Assembly: GCA_947311315.1 (NCBI GenBank)
Contig: CAMZKN010000026.1
Coordinates: forward strand, 1-64,000
Length of the DNA stretch: 64,000 bases
Direction: 5' to 3'
Source of the DNA: an uncultured Desulfobulbaceae bacterium
GTDB taxonomy: Bacteria; Desulfobacterota; Desulfobulbia; Desulfobulbales; Desulfocapsaceae
The notes beneath the pieces are model-generated. The model made no database searches and had not been told where the DNA came from. It saw only the letters and a list, made by a program, of their open reading frames with translations. Positions within the stretch are counted from its first letter, which is position 1; every line of letters begins with the position of its first letter. Shown here one piece after another: positions 9,711-20,090 of this stretch. The position numbers and the translations under genes were made by a program.

Positions 9711-10513
9711 AGGGAGGCGCCTCCTGCAATAGAATACATTTGTCCTTTTCTGAGTTCCATCACTCTGTGGGAGGTGTCTCTATATATGGAATCATCATGG
9801 GTTGCAATGACTATGGTTGCACCGGCTTTATTGCTTTTCGTGAGCAATTTCATTACTTTTTCTGTTGTTGTTGCATCAAGGTTGCCGGTTGGTTCATCGA
9901 CAAGAATTATTGTAGGTGAATTTGCAATAGCTCTAGCGAGTGTGACTCTTTGCTGTTCTCCACGGGAAAGCTCGCCTGTTATTGAATCATGTTTGTCCGA
10001 TAAATCAAGCTGTTCCAGCAGTTCCCTTACTCTTTTTCTAATGAGTTGCGGTTTTTTGTATGATACTTCCATGGAAATAGCGATATTTTCCGATGTTGTT
10101 CGATCAGTAAGTAATTTAAAATCCTGGTAGGCTACACCAATTTTTTGTCTGAGTTTGGCCAGTTTGTGCCCTTTCATTTGTTGGATGGGGTTACCGCCAA
10201 TTTCTATAAGTCCCTTGCTGGGCGTTTCCATACTGCAAAGCAACTTGAGTAAAGTCGTTTTGCCGGCGCCACTCATGCCAATAAGAAAAAACATCTCGCC
10301 GGTGGCTATGGAAACCGAAATATTTTCCAATGCTACAATGTCAGGTGGGTAGGCCTTTGAAACTTTAATCATTTCAATGAGTGTTTCCCCTGTACCTGTT
10401 GTGTTGGTCATCTGCGTATTCATTTCTTTGTATCTGTATTTTTCTTTTATGAAAACTACTCGGTTTCTATTCGAAACTTGCGAAAATATAAAGTATTCAA
10501 CGAAGAAACGCAA
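9707..10513 (-). CDS. ftsE: Cell division ATP-binding protein FtsE (true start probably internal, around MNTQMTNTTG)
   Basis: Walker A GMSGAGKTT, signature LSRGEQQRVTLARAI, Walker B ILVDEPTGNLD. Confidence 0.92.
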   Translation of the reverse strand: MRFFVEYFIFSQVSNRNRVVFIKEKYRYKEMNTQMTNTTGTGETLIEMIKVSKAYPPDIVALENISVSIATGEMFFLIGMSGAGKTTLLKLLCSMETPSKGLIEIGGNPIQQMKGHKLAKLRQKIGVAYQDFKLLTDRTTSENIAISMEVSYKKPQLIRKRVRELLEQLDLSDKHDSITGELSRGEQQRVTLARAIANSPTIILVDEPTGNLDATTTEKVMKLLTKSNKAGATIVIATHDDSIYRDTSHRVMELRKGQMYSIAGGASL

Positions 10514-10760
10514 TGTATCAGAAAGAACCTGCTCTGGTTTTATTGGAAGGGCTCAAGAAAAAATATTAGATATTCAAAAATATAGTCGTAATACAACGCA
10601 TATAGTGGCTACTATTTACTTTATTCTTGCAACTTATATCCCAGTTGTTATTGTTGAGGGTTTCACTATTGATATTATGATCTGTCCGTTTTGAACATAA
10701 TTATCCTCCCCAGCGGAGTGGCAAAGCGATAACAGAGAAATTTAAAGTAACAGGTATAGT

Positions 10761-13595
10761 ATGAAGGAGAACACCATGGATTACAGGGATACCCTTAATC
10801 TGCCGAAGACGCGTTTTAATATGAAGGCAAATCTGACACAGAAAGAGCCTTTGGCGTTGAAACGGTGGGAGAAAGAAGCCCTTTATCAGCACATTCAAGA
10901 CGCAGCAAAAGATAAGCCGCTTTTTGTGCTCCACGATGGTCCTCCATATGCAAACGGTAATATTCATCTTGGTACAGCTTTTAATAAAATTTTAAAAGAT
11001 ATCATTCTTCGTTCAAAAAGAATGGCCGGATTTAACGCGCCCTATATACCTGGCTGGGATTGCCACGGATTACCCATTGAACATAACGTTGACAAAGAGC
11101 TTGGCGACAAGAAAAAAACCATACCCAAGCTCTCTAAAAGAAATGCCTGTCGAAAGTATGCTAATAAATGGATAAAGACGCAGAAGAAGGAATTTCAACG
11201 TCTGGGCGTGCTTGGTGACTGGGATAAACCATATCTGACTATCAACTATTCATATGAGACTGCAATAGCAAGAGAATTTAATGCGTTTCTTCTCTCCGAT
11301 GCCGTAATCAGAAACAGGAAACCTGTTTACTGGTGCTCAACGTGTACTACGGCCCTTGCTGAAGCTGAAGTTGAATATCATGATCACGTTTCTCCTTCAA
11401 TCTTTGTAAAGTTTCGTTCTAAAGATGATCTTTCTGATATTGATCCATCTCTTGGTGGTGACAGGGTATTTTTTGTTATATGGACGACGACTCCATGGAC
11501 ATTACCTGCCAATCTTGCAGTCGCTCTTCATCCTGACTTCACTTATGCCGCCGTAAAAATAGAAGGAGAGACGTGGATACTGGCTGAAGAACTGGTTGAA
11601 AAAGTGATGAGCGAAGCCGGGAAGGAAAATTACACTGTTAAAGGTACCTTTTCTTCAACAGCTTTTGAGAAAAGAAAGTGTGAACATCCATTTATGAAGA
11701 GGGACTCTCTTCTTGTTCTTGCCGATTATGTTACCGCCGATGCTGGAACGGGTTGTGTTCATACCGCCCCCGGACACGGTGCGGATGATTATCTTACCGG
11801 GATTAGATACGGGCTTGAAGTTTTGTCTCCTGTCAATGCTGAAGGTATTTTCACCAATGAGGCTGGTCCATACGAAGGTGAAAGCGTTCCCGCTGTCAAC
11901 CGTGTGATAAATGCAGATTTACAATCGTCCGGGGCCCTGGTTCATCAAAGTGACATTAACCACAGCTACCCCCATTGCTGGCGATGTAAAAAACCGGTCA
12001 TGTACAGGGCGACACCGCAGTGGTTTATTTCCATGGAAAATAACCAGCTACGAGAAAAGGCGCTTGCGGCAATTGCAAAAGTTACCTGGACACCTTCCTG
12101 GGGAATGCAGCGCATTCACTCCATGGTCGAAGGACGTCCTGACTGGTGTCTTTCCCGCCAGAGAAGTTGGGGCGTGCCGATCACTGTTGTCAGCTGCAAT
12201 GATTGTGGAGAGGTTCTTAAGAGTAAAGATCTTGTTGATAAGATAGATGAATATTTTCTTAAAGAAGGTGCTGATGCCTGGTTCAGCCACGAAGTCGAAG
12301 ACTTCCTTGCAGAGGGGACAAAATGTTCTAAATGTGGATCAAGCGATTTTCTAAAAGAAGAAGATATTCTTGATGTCTGGTTTGATTCAGGAGTTAGCCA
12401 CTCAGCAGTATGTGAGTTACGGCCCGAATTGAGATCACCCGCTGATCTCTATCTCGAGGGCAGTGATCAGCACCGAGGATGGTTTCAGAGTTCACTCCTG
12501 ACCTCTGTCGGAACCCGTGGCCAGGCACCATTTAAAGGTGTTTTGACCCATGGTTATGTTGTTGATGGTCAAGGTAAAAAGATGTCTAAATCAGTTGGTA
12601 ATGTTGTAGCTCCTGATGAGGTTATCCGTCAGTACGGAGCGGAAATACTTCGGCTTTGGGTCTCCAGTGAAGATTACCGCGATGACATTAAGGTTTCAGA
12701 TGAAATTCTTAAACAAGTGTCTGATTCTTACAGGAAAATAAGAAATACCATCCGTTATTTTCTTGGAAATATACAGGATTTTAATAACGCAGAACAGGCT
12801 GTTGCTGACAATGAATTGTACGAACTTGACAGATGGGCTCTTGCTAAATTTGAAGAGTTAAAAATCAAAGTTATCCGGGCATACGACAAATATGAATTCC
12901 ACAGTATTTATCATAGTTTGAACTATTTCTGTGGAACGACAATGAGTTCGTTTTATCTCGACATATTAAAGGATCGTTTGTATGCATCGGGTACCGATTC
13001 CCTGCCGAGGCGTTCAGCACAGACAGTTCTTTACAGAATTCTTGACGGCCTGCTTCGCCTGATGAGTCCTGTTCTTTCATTTACAGCAGCTGAAGCCTGG
13101 AATTCCATGCATGGGATAGATGAGAAAGAACCTCTGGAAAATGGAATTTACTTTCTCGAATTTCCAGTCATCTCAGAAGTTGAGCGCGATGACAAGATGA
13201 TGGAAAAATGGGAAACTCTCATGAATATCCGGTCTGAAATCACCAAGGCACTGGAAATCGCCAGAAGAGAAAAAGTGATTGGCCATCCGCTGGAAGCTGA
13301 AGTGCTTGTACATGCAGGCGATGAATTAGCTGCATTTTTGCAGTCAGAATGGCATACGGTTAAAGAGATTTCTATTGTTTCCGAGCTTTCTAACCTGGAT
13401 CCTGCCGACCCTGAAACTGGCAGCAGGTATGTAAGTGAAGAAATCCCCAATTTCTTAATTCAGGTACAACCTGCACCGGGGGAGAAATGTGAGCGTTGCT
13501 GGATACGATCAACAACGGTTGGACAGAATAGCAAACATCCTCAAATCTGTAAAAGATGCGTAGATGTTGTAACTGAAATTGAACAGCAGGCATAA
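10761..13595 (+). CDS. ileS: Isoleucyl-tRNA synthetase
   Basis: HIGH-type motif NGNIHLGTAFNKILKD, KMSKS (GKKMSKSVGNVV), C-terminal zinc-finger Cys (CERCW..CKRC). Confidence 0.97.
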   Translation: MKENTMDYRDTLNLPKTRFNMKANLTQKEPLALKRWEKEALYQHIQDAAKDKPLFVLHDGPPYANGNIHLGTAFNKILKDIILRSKRMAGFNAPYIPGWDCHGLPIEHNVDKELGDKKKTIPKLSKRNACRKYANKWIKTQKKEFQRLGVLGDWDKPYLTINYSYETAIAREFNAFLLSDAVIRNRKPVYWCSTCTTALAEAEVEYHDHVSPSIFVKFRSKDDLSDIDPSLGGDRVFFVIWTTTPWTLPANLAVALHPDFTYAAVKIEGETWILAEELVEKVMSEAGKENYTVKGTFSSTAFEKRKCEHPFMKRDSLLVLADYVTADAGTGCVHTAPGHGADDYLTGIRYGLEVLSPVNAEGIFTNEAGPYEGESVPAVNRVINADLQSSGALVHQSDINHSYPHCWRCKKPVMYRATPQWFISMENNQLREKALAAIAKVTWTPSWGMQRIHSMVEGRPDWCLSRQRSWGVPITVVSCNDCGEVLKSKDLVDKIDEYFLKEGADAWFSHEVEDFLAEGTKCSKCGSSDFLKEEDILDVWFDSGVSHSAVCELRPELRSPADLYLEGSDQHRGWFQSSLLTSVGTRGQAPFKGVLTHGYVVDGQGKKMSKSVGNVVAPDEVIRQYGAEILRLWVSSEDYRDDIKVSDEILKQVSDSYRKIRNTIRYFLGNIQDFNNAEQAVADNELYELDRWALAKFEELKIKVIRAYDKYEFHSIYHSLNYFCGTTMSSFYLDILKDRLYASGTDSLPRRSAQTVLYRILDGLLRLMSPVLSFTAAEAWNSMHGIDEKEPLENGIYFLEFPVISEVERDDKMMEKWETLMNIRSEITKALEIARREKVIGHPLEAEVLVHAGDELAAFLQSEWHTVKEISIVSELSNLDPADPETGSRYVSEEIPNFLIQVQPAPGEKCERCWIRSTTVGQNSKHPQICKRCVDVVTEIEQQA

Positions 13596-13622
13596 AAAAA
13601 CGTCAATAATACGTGTTTCTTA

Positions 13623-14093
13623 ATGGTATATTTTTCAATTGTGTTTGTGGTCATACTCGCCGATCAATTAACCAAGGCTTGGATAACCAGTTCTTTTCAT
13701 CTTTATGATGTAAAAGAGATAATCCCCGGATTGTTTAATCTCGTTTATGTAACAAACAGTGGTGCAGCCTTTAGTATGCTGGCCGACGTTGAATCAGTCT
13801 GGCGGCACTATTTTTTTTATTTAATAGGTGGGGTTGCAACTATAGGCTTGACGATAGCCTATTGGAAAATGAGACATCTTCGTACTTCGTATACGGTGGC
13901 TTTGGCACTTATTGCCGGTGGTGCTGTTGGAAATCTTATTGATCGTGTGCGTTTTGGAGCTGTGGTGGATTTTCTTGATTTTTTTATTGGAAAGTATCAC
14001 TGGCCGGCTTTTAATGTTGCAGATTCTGCCATTTGTGTTGGTGCAGGACTTTTTTTAGTTATTAATGTACTGGAAAGCAGAAAAGAAGAATAA
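13623..14093 (+). CDS. lspA: Prolipoprotein signal peptidase (lipoprotein signal peptidase II)
   Basis: ADQLTKAW, LVYVTNSGAAFSML, GGAVGNLIDRVRFGAVVDFLDF, FNVADSAICVGAGL. Confidence 0.95.
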   Translation: MVYFSIVFVVILADQLTKAWITSSFHLYDVKEIIPGLFNLVYVTNSGAAFSMLADVESVWRHYFFYLIGGVATIGLTIAYWKMRHLRTSYTVALALIAGGAVGNLIDRVRFGAVVDFLDFFIGKYHWPAFNVADSAICVGAGLFLVINVLESRKEE

Positions 14094-14103
14094 GAGGAAC
14101 TCT

Positions 14104-15048
14104 ATGAAAATTGCGATACTTTTTCCCGGTCAGGGATCTCAATATATCGGTATGGTAAAGGGCTTTGTTCAAGAAAATAGTGATTCTGCAACCCTTATGC
14201 AAAAGGCGGAGTCCGTGTGTCAGCTTAATTTGAAAACCCTTTGTGAAGAAGGCCCGATGGAAGAACTCATCAGGGCAACCAACCTGCAACCTGCAATCAC
14301 TGCTGCCAATTTGATTTGCTGGGAGGCATTTCAGAATGCGGTTGGAGATAATGTGGAGGTGAGTTGTTTTGCCGGGCACAGTCTTGGCGAATATTCTGCT
14401 CTTTGTGCGGCGGGTATTGTCAGCTTTGAAGACACCTTGCGCCTCGTTGCTAAAAGAGGTGCACTGATGGAACGTGAGGGTGATCGTAACCCTGGTGGAA
14501 TGCGTGCGGTTCTTGGACTTTCAATAGATGAACTGGAAGAGATAATAAAACAATATTCAGGCAAAGGTGTTGTTACTGCTGCAAATCACAATACGCCCCA
14601 GCAGGTTGTTATTTCCGGTAGCATGGCTGGTCTTGATTCCATTGGGGAAGCTATTGAGGCAAAAGGTGGCAAGATCATTCCATTAAATGTCAGCGTTGCC
14701 AACCATAGCCCGCTTGTTGCTGATGCTGTTCCTGATTTTAAATCTTTTATTAAAGGCATTGAATTTAACCAGCCAAATACTCCAGTTTATTTCAACGTTT
14801 CAGCAGAAAAGGAAACCGATACTGAAACAATGAAAAATATGATGGCAAGGCAGATTGCATCAAAGGTGCGGTGGTGTGAAATCATCGAATCAATGCTGAG
14901 TGAGGGGGTGGATACTTTTATAGAAATAGGCCCTAAAACGGTGCTGAAGGGTATGATGCGTAAAATCACTCCCAGGGGAACAAAAGTACTCGCAATGCAA
15001 TGTGATTCGCCGGAAACGTTGGCTGATTGCCTTGCAAAGCTCAACTGA
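14104..15048 (+). CDS. fabD: Malonyl-CoA:ACP transacylase
   Basis: LFPGQGSQYIGM, CFAGHSLGEYSALCAAG; ATG at 14104. Confidence 0.95.
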   Translation: MKIAILFPGQGSQYIGMVKGFVQENSDSATLMQKAESVCQLNLKTLCEEGPMEELIRATNLQPAITAANLICWEAFQNAVGDNVEVSCFAGHSLGEYSALCAAGIVSFEDTLRLVAKRGALMEREGDRNPGGMRAVLGLSIDELEEIIKQYSGKGVVTAANHNTPQQVVISGSMAGLDSIGEAIEAKGGKIIPLNVSVANHSPLVADAVPDFKSFIKGIEFNQPNTPVYFNVSAEKETDTETMKNMMARQIASKVRWCEIIESMLSEGVDTFIEIGPKTVLKGMMRKITPRGTKVLAMQCDSPETLADCLAKLN

Positions 15049-15086
15049 GAGTCTGTTTCCTTTTAGAGTAAAAAAACAGCAGGGAG

Positions 15087-16058
15087 TTGCAGGTGATATC
15101 GAAATGTATGCAGAGTGTGCTGTCAGGCGAGGATTTATCTTTCCAACAGGCCGTTGATCTCGTTGAAAATGGTGATCCCTTTGAGCTCTATCAGGCTGCA
15201 GATACTATAAGAAAAAAGTTGCATGGTGATAGCCTTGACCTATGTTCCATCGTGAATGCAAAATCAGGAAAATGCTCCGAAAACTGTAAGTTTTGTGCTC
15301 AATCTTCCCATTATGATGTCGAGGTATCCAGCTACGATCTTGTAGATACTTCGGAAGCCCTTTTGCTGGCAAAGCACAATGAGCGCCATGGAGTGAAAAG
15401 GTTTTCACTGGTAACTGCCGGGAAGAGTGTTTCCATGGATCAACTCGAAGACTTTAACAGGATATACATAAAGCTTCGAGAAGATACCAAATTGTCTTTT
15501 TGTGCTTCGATGGGTTTTCTTACAGAGGAAAAGGCTCTGAAACTGAAATCAATGGGTGTTCAGAGATATCACTGTAATCTTGAAACATGTAAGAGTTATT
15601 TCCCAAAGGTTTGTACAACGCATACCTGGGAGCAAAAGGCAGCTACCATAAAAATAGCCCAGGATGTCGGCCTCGAAGTTTGTTCCGGGGGCATAATCGG
15701 TATGGGAGAAACCCTTGAACAAAGGGTCGAGCTTGCCTTTGAGTTGAGAGAACTTGGTATTCTTTCCATTCCGATAAATATATTGAATCCTATCCCAAAT
15801 ACTCCTTTTGCTGGCTTGTCACCGATACGAGTCAGTGAAATTTTATCCTGCATTGCACTATTCAGGTTTATTAACCCAAAGGCCGTTATACGTTTGGCTG
15901 GTGGAAGAAATCTCCTTGGTGACGAACAGGAAAAATGTTTTATCTCAGGTGCCAATGGTTCTATTGTGGGTGATTATCTGACAACCATTGGCAATAGTCT
16001 GGCTGAAGATATTGAAATGTTCAGTCGCCTTGGCTTCGATGTAAACATAAAACCTTAA
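15087..16058 (+). CDS. bioB: Biotin synthase
   Basis: Radical SAM motif SGKCSENCKFCAQSS; NCNLETC-like region; start of bio operon. Confidence 0.96.
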   Translation: MQVISKCMQSVLSGEDLSFQQAVDLVENGDPFELYQAADTIRKKLHGDSLDLCSIVNAKSGKCSENCKFCAQSSHYDVEVSSYDLVDTSEALLLAKHNERHGVKRFSLVTAGKSVSMDQLEDFNRIYIKLREDTKLSFCASMGFLTEEKALKLKSMGVQRYHCNLETCKSYFPKVCTTHTWEQKAATIKIAQDVGLEVCSGGIIGMGETLEQRVELAFELRELGILSIPINILNPIPNTPFAGLSPIRVSEILSCIALFRFINPKAVIRLAGGRNLLGDEQEKCFISGANGSIVGDYLTTIGNSLAEDIEMFSRLGFDVNIKP

Positions 16059-16086
16059 CAGTATTTAACAAAGAGTTGGATCTTGA

Positions 16087-17385
16087 GTGAAAAGTAAAAC
16101 GGACAAGCTGCTGCATTTTGACCGCAAACATATCTGGCACCCCTATACCTCCATTGAAAACCCACTTGATGTATATCTTGTTGAATCCGCTTGCGGGGTA
16201 AGGATACGTTTAAGTGGCGGTATTGAATTGATCGATGGAATGGCCTCCTGGTGGTCGGCGATACACGGTTACAACAATCCACATCTGACTGAAGTTGTTC
16301 AACAACAGGCTGCAAAACTTGCCCATGTGATGTTCGGCGGTTTGACCCATGAGCCGGCCATAGAACTTTGCAAAATCCTTCTTTCTATTGCGCCAGATTC
16401 GCTGGAGAGGGTGTTTCTCTGCGATTCAGGGTCAGTTGCTGTTGAAGTAGCAATGAAAATGGCGATGCAATACAGCTTTAGTAAGGGGTGTAAACAAAAA
16501 AACCGTTTTTTGACCATTCGTTCGGGGTATCATGGTGATACTTTTCATGCAATGTCGGTCTGTGATCCTGAAACCGGAATGCACCAGATTTATCAGGGTG
16601 CTTTACCCCAATATTATTTTGCAGAGACTCCCCGTTGTTCTTTTTCTGATCCCTGGGATCAGAATGATATCTGCTCATTTGAACAACTTATCGCAACACA
16701 CCATGACTCTCTTTGTGGCGTAATACTTGAGCCCGTGGTTCAGGGCGCAGGAGGAATGCGTTTTTATAATCCGGAATATTTACGACAGGTGAGAGCGCTT
16801 TGCGATAAATACGGTATTTTGCTTATTGCAGATGAAATAGCGACGGGATTTGGTCGTAGTGGTGAGATGTTTGCTTGTAATCATGCTTTGATTTCACCTG
16901 ATATTTTATGCCTCGGTAAAGCACTTACCGGAGGATATATGAGTTTGGCTGCGGTTCTTGCGACATCTGAGGTAGGGCGCGTTATCTCCCATGGAGAGCC
17001 GGGAGTTTTTATGCATGGCCCAACTTTTATGGGAAATCCTCTAGCCTGCAGTGTCGCCCTTGCATCAATAGAACTTCTGCTTCAATCGGATTGGCAGGAA
17101 AACATTAGCAGGATCAGCGAAAAGTTATGGGCCGGATTAGAACCATGCAAAACCCTTGAAGGGGTTAAAGATGTACGGGTTCTGGGGGCTATCGGCGTAG
17201 TTGAGCTTGAAAAACCTGTAAATTTGCAAGCTATACAGAAAAGGTTTGTCGAAAACGGTGTATGGGTTCGACCTTTTGGAAAACTGGTCTACGTTATGCC
17301 CGCTTATATAATGGATGATAACGAGATATCGACATTAACAAGTGCGATCTGCAGGGTGGTCACCGAGGAAGTATCTAATGGATAA
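16087..17385 (+). CDS. bioA: Adenosylmethionine-8-amino-7-oxononanoate aminotransferase
   Basis: HIWHPYTS, DGMASWWSAIHGYNNP, PLP site CLGKALTGGYMSLAAVLAT. Confidence 0.96.
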   Translation: MKSKTDKLLHFDRKHIWHPYTSIENPLDVYLVESACGVRIRLSGGIELIDGMASWWSAIHGYNNPHLTEVVQQQAAKLAHVMFGGLTHEPAIELCKILLSIAPDSLERVFLCDSGSVAVEVAMKMAMQYSFSKGCKQKNRFLTIRSGYHGDTFHAMSVCDPETGMHQIYQGALPQYYFAETPRCSFSDPWDQNDICSFEQLIATHHDSLCGVILEPVVQGAGGMRFYNPEYLRQVRALCDKYGILLIADEIATGFGRSGEMFACNHALISPDILCLGKALTGGYMSLAAVLATSEVGRVISHGEPGVFMHGPTFMGNPLACSVALASIELLLQSDWQENISRISEKLWAGLEPCKTLEGVKDVRVLGAIGVVELEKPVNLQAIQKRFVENGVWVRPFGKLVYVMPAYIMDDNEISTLTSAICRVVTEEVSNG

Positions 17386-18574
17386 ACAGTATGGTGAGTC
17401 TTTAGAAAAACTGGCACAAAAAGGCAGATTGCGTGAACTTAAGCCGCTCTCTGGCCGTAACGGATGCAGGGTTGAGTATAATGGAAGTGAGATGCTCAAT
17501 CTTACTTCCAATGATTACCTTGGTCTTGCAGGTGATCGATTGCTTCATCGGGAGTTCTATGATCTGCTGTCCAGTGAAAATATGGTGGATAATTATGGAC
17601 TTGGGTCAGCTTCATCGAGGTTGTTGACTGGAGACAGTGCAAATGCCCAGAGACTTGAACAGACACTCTGTTCACAGTACAATAAAGAGTCCTGCATCCT
17701 CTATAATTCCGGTTACCATGCCAACATAGGAGTACTACCTGCCCTGCTTGGGAAAAACGATCTTATTCTCTCGGATAAACTTAACCATGCTTCCATTATG
17801 GACGGGATGCGTTTGTGTAAAGCAAAATTTAAACGTTATCGTCATTGTGATTATGCACATCTCAAAAGTCTGTTGCATGAATATCGTAGTGGCTATCAAC
17901 GGGTAATTATTGTCAGTGAATCAATTTTCAGCATGGATGGTGATGTCGCAGATATAACACGACTTGTTGAGTTAAAGAAAGAATTTAACTGTCAACTCTA
18001 TATAGACGAAGCGCATGGTATTGGACTGTATGGACAAAATGGACTGGGAATGGCAGAACAACTTGGACAGTTGCAGGAAGTAGATATAGTAATGGGCACT
18101 TTTGGTAAGGCTCTTGCCTCAATTGGTGCCTTCGTACTCTGTTCAGAGATAATTAAAAAATATTTGATAAATCACAGTCGTTCACTCATTTTCACCACCG
18201 CCTTACCACCTGTTGTTCTGTTCTGGAATCATTATATTTTTAAGAAGATGATTGTCATGCATGGTCAACGGAAACATTTGCACGACATTTCTTTACGATT
18301 ACGAAATAGTCTGACTGAAAAGGCCTTGAAAACAGCCGGGACGACAAATATTGTTCCGGTAATGATTGGAGATGATTCCCTGGCAGTTTCACTGGCGGAA
18401 AAAATGCAGAAAAAAGGGTACCTGATATTTCCTGTTCGGCCTCCAGCTGTACCTGAAGGGACTGCTCGTTTCAGATTATCCCTTACTGCGGATATGGAAT
18501 GGCGTGACATTAAGGGCGTTGCTAAAGATATTTCAACACTTTTTAAAACAGTTACCAGAGCGAAGACAAGATAA
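17378..18574 (+). CDS. bioF: 8-amino-7-oxononanoate synthase
   Basis: NDYLGLAGD, DEAHGIGLYG, MGTFGKALASIGAFV; ATG at 17378 overlaps the bioA end. Confidence 0.93.
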   Translation: MDKQYGESLEKLAQKGRLRELKPLSGRNGCRVEYNGSEMLNLTSNDYLGLAGDRLLHREFYDLLSSENMVDNYGLGSASSRLLTGDSANAQRLEQTLCSQYNKESCILYNSGYHANIGVLPALLGKNDLILSDKLNHASIMDGMRLCKAKFKRYRHCDYAHLKSLLHEYRSGYQRVIIVSESIFSMDGDVADITRLVELKKEFNCQLYIDEAHGIGLYGQNGLGMAEQLGQLQEVDIVMGTFGKALASIGAFVLCSEIIKKYLINHSRSLIFTTALPPVVLFWNHYIFKKMIVMHGQRKHLHDISLRLRNSLTEKALKTAGTTNIVPVMIGDDSLAVSLAEKMQKKGYLIFPVRPPAVPEGTARFRLSLTADMEWRDIKGVAKDISTLFKTVTRAKTR

Positions 18575-19251
18575 TGGAAGTATCCTGGCAGCACAAGAAT
18601 AACAAAACAAAGCTCATACTGTTTTGTAACGGTTGGGGGATGGATTCAACCCCCTTTGAGCATCTTGTCAGCAATGAATATGATGTTTGTCTTTTGTATA
18701 ATTACAGCGTGTTACCTGAAACATTTGATATCGAGGCAATTACGGCGAATTATACTGAGGTAATTTTAATTGGCTGGTCCATGGGAGTATGGGCAGGGCA
18801 GAAATTATTTCAAAATAAGAGCCATTTATTTAGTCGGACTATCGCTATTAATGGAACACTCTGTCCCATAAGTGATGATTTTGGTATTCCTGTAATGGTC
18901 TACGATCGTACTTTAGCCGATTATGGTGAAGCTGCACGGCTAAAGTTTTATCGTCGAATGTGCCGGGAAAAAACCAACTTAAAAATATTTCTATCCAGGC
19001 AGCCTCAGCGTACACTTGACGATCAACAACAAGAATTGCTTGCTCTTAAAAAGATGGCGAATTGTCTACCTGCGAGTGAATCAATATATAAGGAAATTCT
19101 TATAGCTGATAGTGACTGGGTCATTCCTTCACAAAATCAGATAAACTTCTGGCAGGGTATGGCTGTGACTCAACTTTCCGGCTTTCATTATCTTTTCTCT
19201 TTATGGCAGAGTTGGGATCATTTACTTTGCTATTCTGACTACGCCCTATAG
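18574..19251 (+). CDS. bioG: Pimeloyl-ACP methyl ester esterase BioG (DUF452 type)
   Basis: LILFCNGWGMDSTPF, VILIGWSMGVWAGQKLF; sits between bioF and bioC. Confidence 0.88.
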   Translation: MEVSWQHKNNKTKLILFCNGWGMDSTPFEHLVSNEYDVCLLYNYSVLPETFDIEAITANYTEVILIGWSMGVWAGQKLFQNKSHLFSRTIAINGTLCPISDDFGIPVMVYDRTLADYGEAARLKFYRRMCREKTNLKIFLSRQPQRTLDDQQQELLALKKMANCLPASESIYKEILIADSDWVIPSQNQINFWQGMAVTQLSGFHYLFSLWQSWDHLLCYSDYAL

Positions 19252-19300
19252 TCCCTTGTTTCTTTGAACCTTAGCGATTACATTTTTCCGGAATATTAAA

Positions 19301-20080
19301 TTGAAACCGTTCACGAATCAAAATCTCGACAAGCAACGTATTGCTGCATGCTTTGAAGCAAGTGCAGCCACTTACGCCAAGAGTGCTCGGGTTCAAAAAG
19401 AGATAAGTGTTCAGCTTATCGACTTTTTACGTCGATATGGTGATATGCATTTTTCCAGTGTGCTTGAGGTTGGATGCTGCACTGGTATTCTCACCGAACT
19501 GCTTTGTGACGCTGTCAGGATTGATACACTTTATCTCAATGATCTTGTGGATAAATTTTGCGTGGAAACGGGAAAGTTTACAGAGCATAAGGTTGATTGT
19601 TTAAAAACTTTACCAGGGGATATAGAGACAGTCGCTCTACCCGAAAATCTTGATCTGGTTATTTCATCGTCGACTTTTCAATGGATTGAGGATCTGGCAG
19701 GGTTGCTGCGTAATATTCATCGAAGTCTGAAATCTGGAGGATATGTCGCGTTTTCACTTTTTGGTCCTGGGACCATGGTTGAAATTGCGGAAATTACCGG
19801 TAATAGCTTGCGTTACCACACTAGTGAAGCACTTATTCAGATGGTTGGGGATGGTTTCGACATCGTTTGTAATCATACTGAAAAAAAACGTATTTACTTT
19901 AAAACAGTTAGGGGAGTTCTTCGTCATATACAGGAAACAGGCGTTGGTGGAACTGGTCGTCAGCAATGGACGAAGAAAAAGCTCAGGGAATTTGAGAGCA
20001 GGTATATGACGTCTTTTGGATCGACAAGAGGTGTTCCTGTCAGCTACGTATCGTCGTTTATTATTGCCAGAAAAAAGTGA
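19301..20080 (+). CDS. bioC: Malonyl-ACP O-methyltransferase
   Basis: SAM methyltransferase motifs SSVLEVGCCTGILTELL, DLVISSSTFQWIEDL; bio operon context. Confidence 0.92.
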   Translation: MKPFTNQNLDKQRIAACFEASAATYAKSARVQKEISVQLIDFLRRYGDMHFSSVLEVGCCTGILTELLCDAVRIDTLYLNDLVDKFCVETGKFTEHKVDCLKTLPGDIETVALPENLDLVISSSTFQWIEDLAGLLRNIHRSLKSGGYVAFSLFGPGTMVEIAEITGNSLRYHTSEALIQMVGDGFDIVCNHTEKKRIYFKTVRGVLRHIQETGVGGTGRQQWTKKKLREFESRYMTSFGSTRGVPVSYVSSFIIARKK

Positions 20081-20090
20081 GGTACACTTC

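Noticed and set aside
9645-10130. Plus-strand 161-aa ORF antisense to ftsE
   Set aside because: Shadow ORF of a clear FtsE coding sequence.
10377-10694. Plus-strand 105-aa ORF upstream of ileS
   Set aside because: Partly antisense to the ftsE 5' end, low-complexity composition, no motif; no tRNA or T-box-like structure recognised either.
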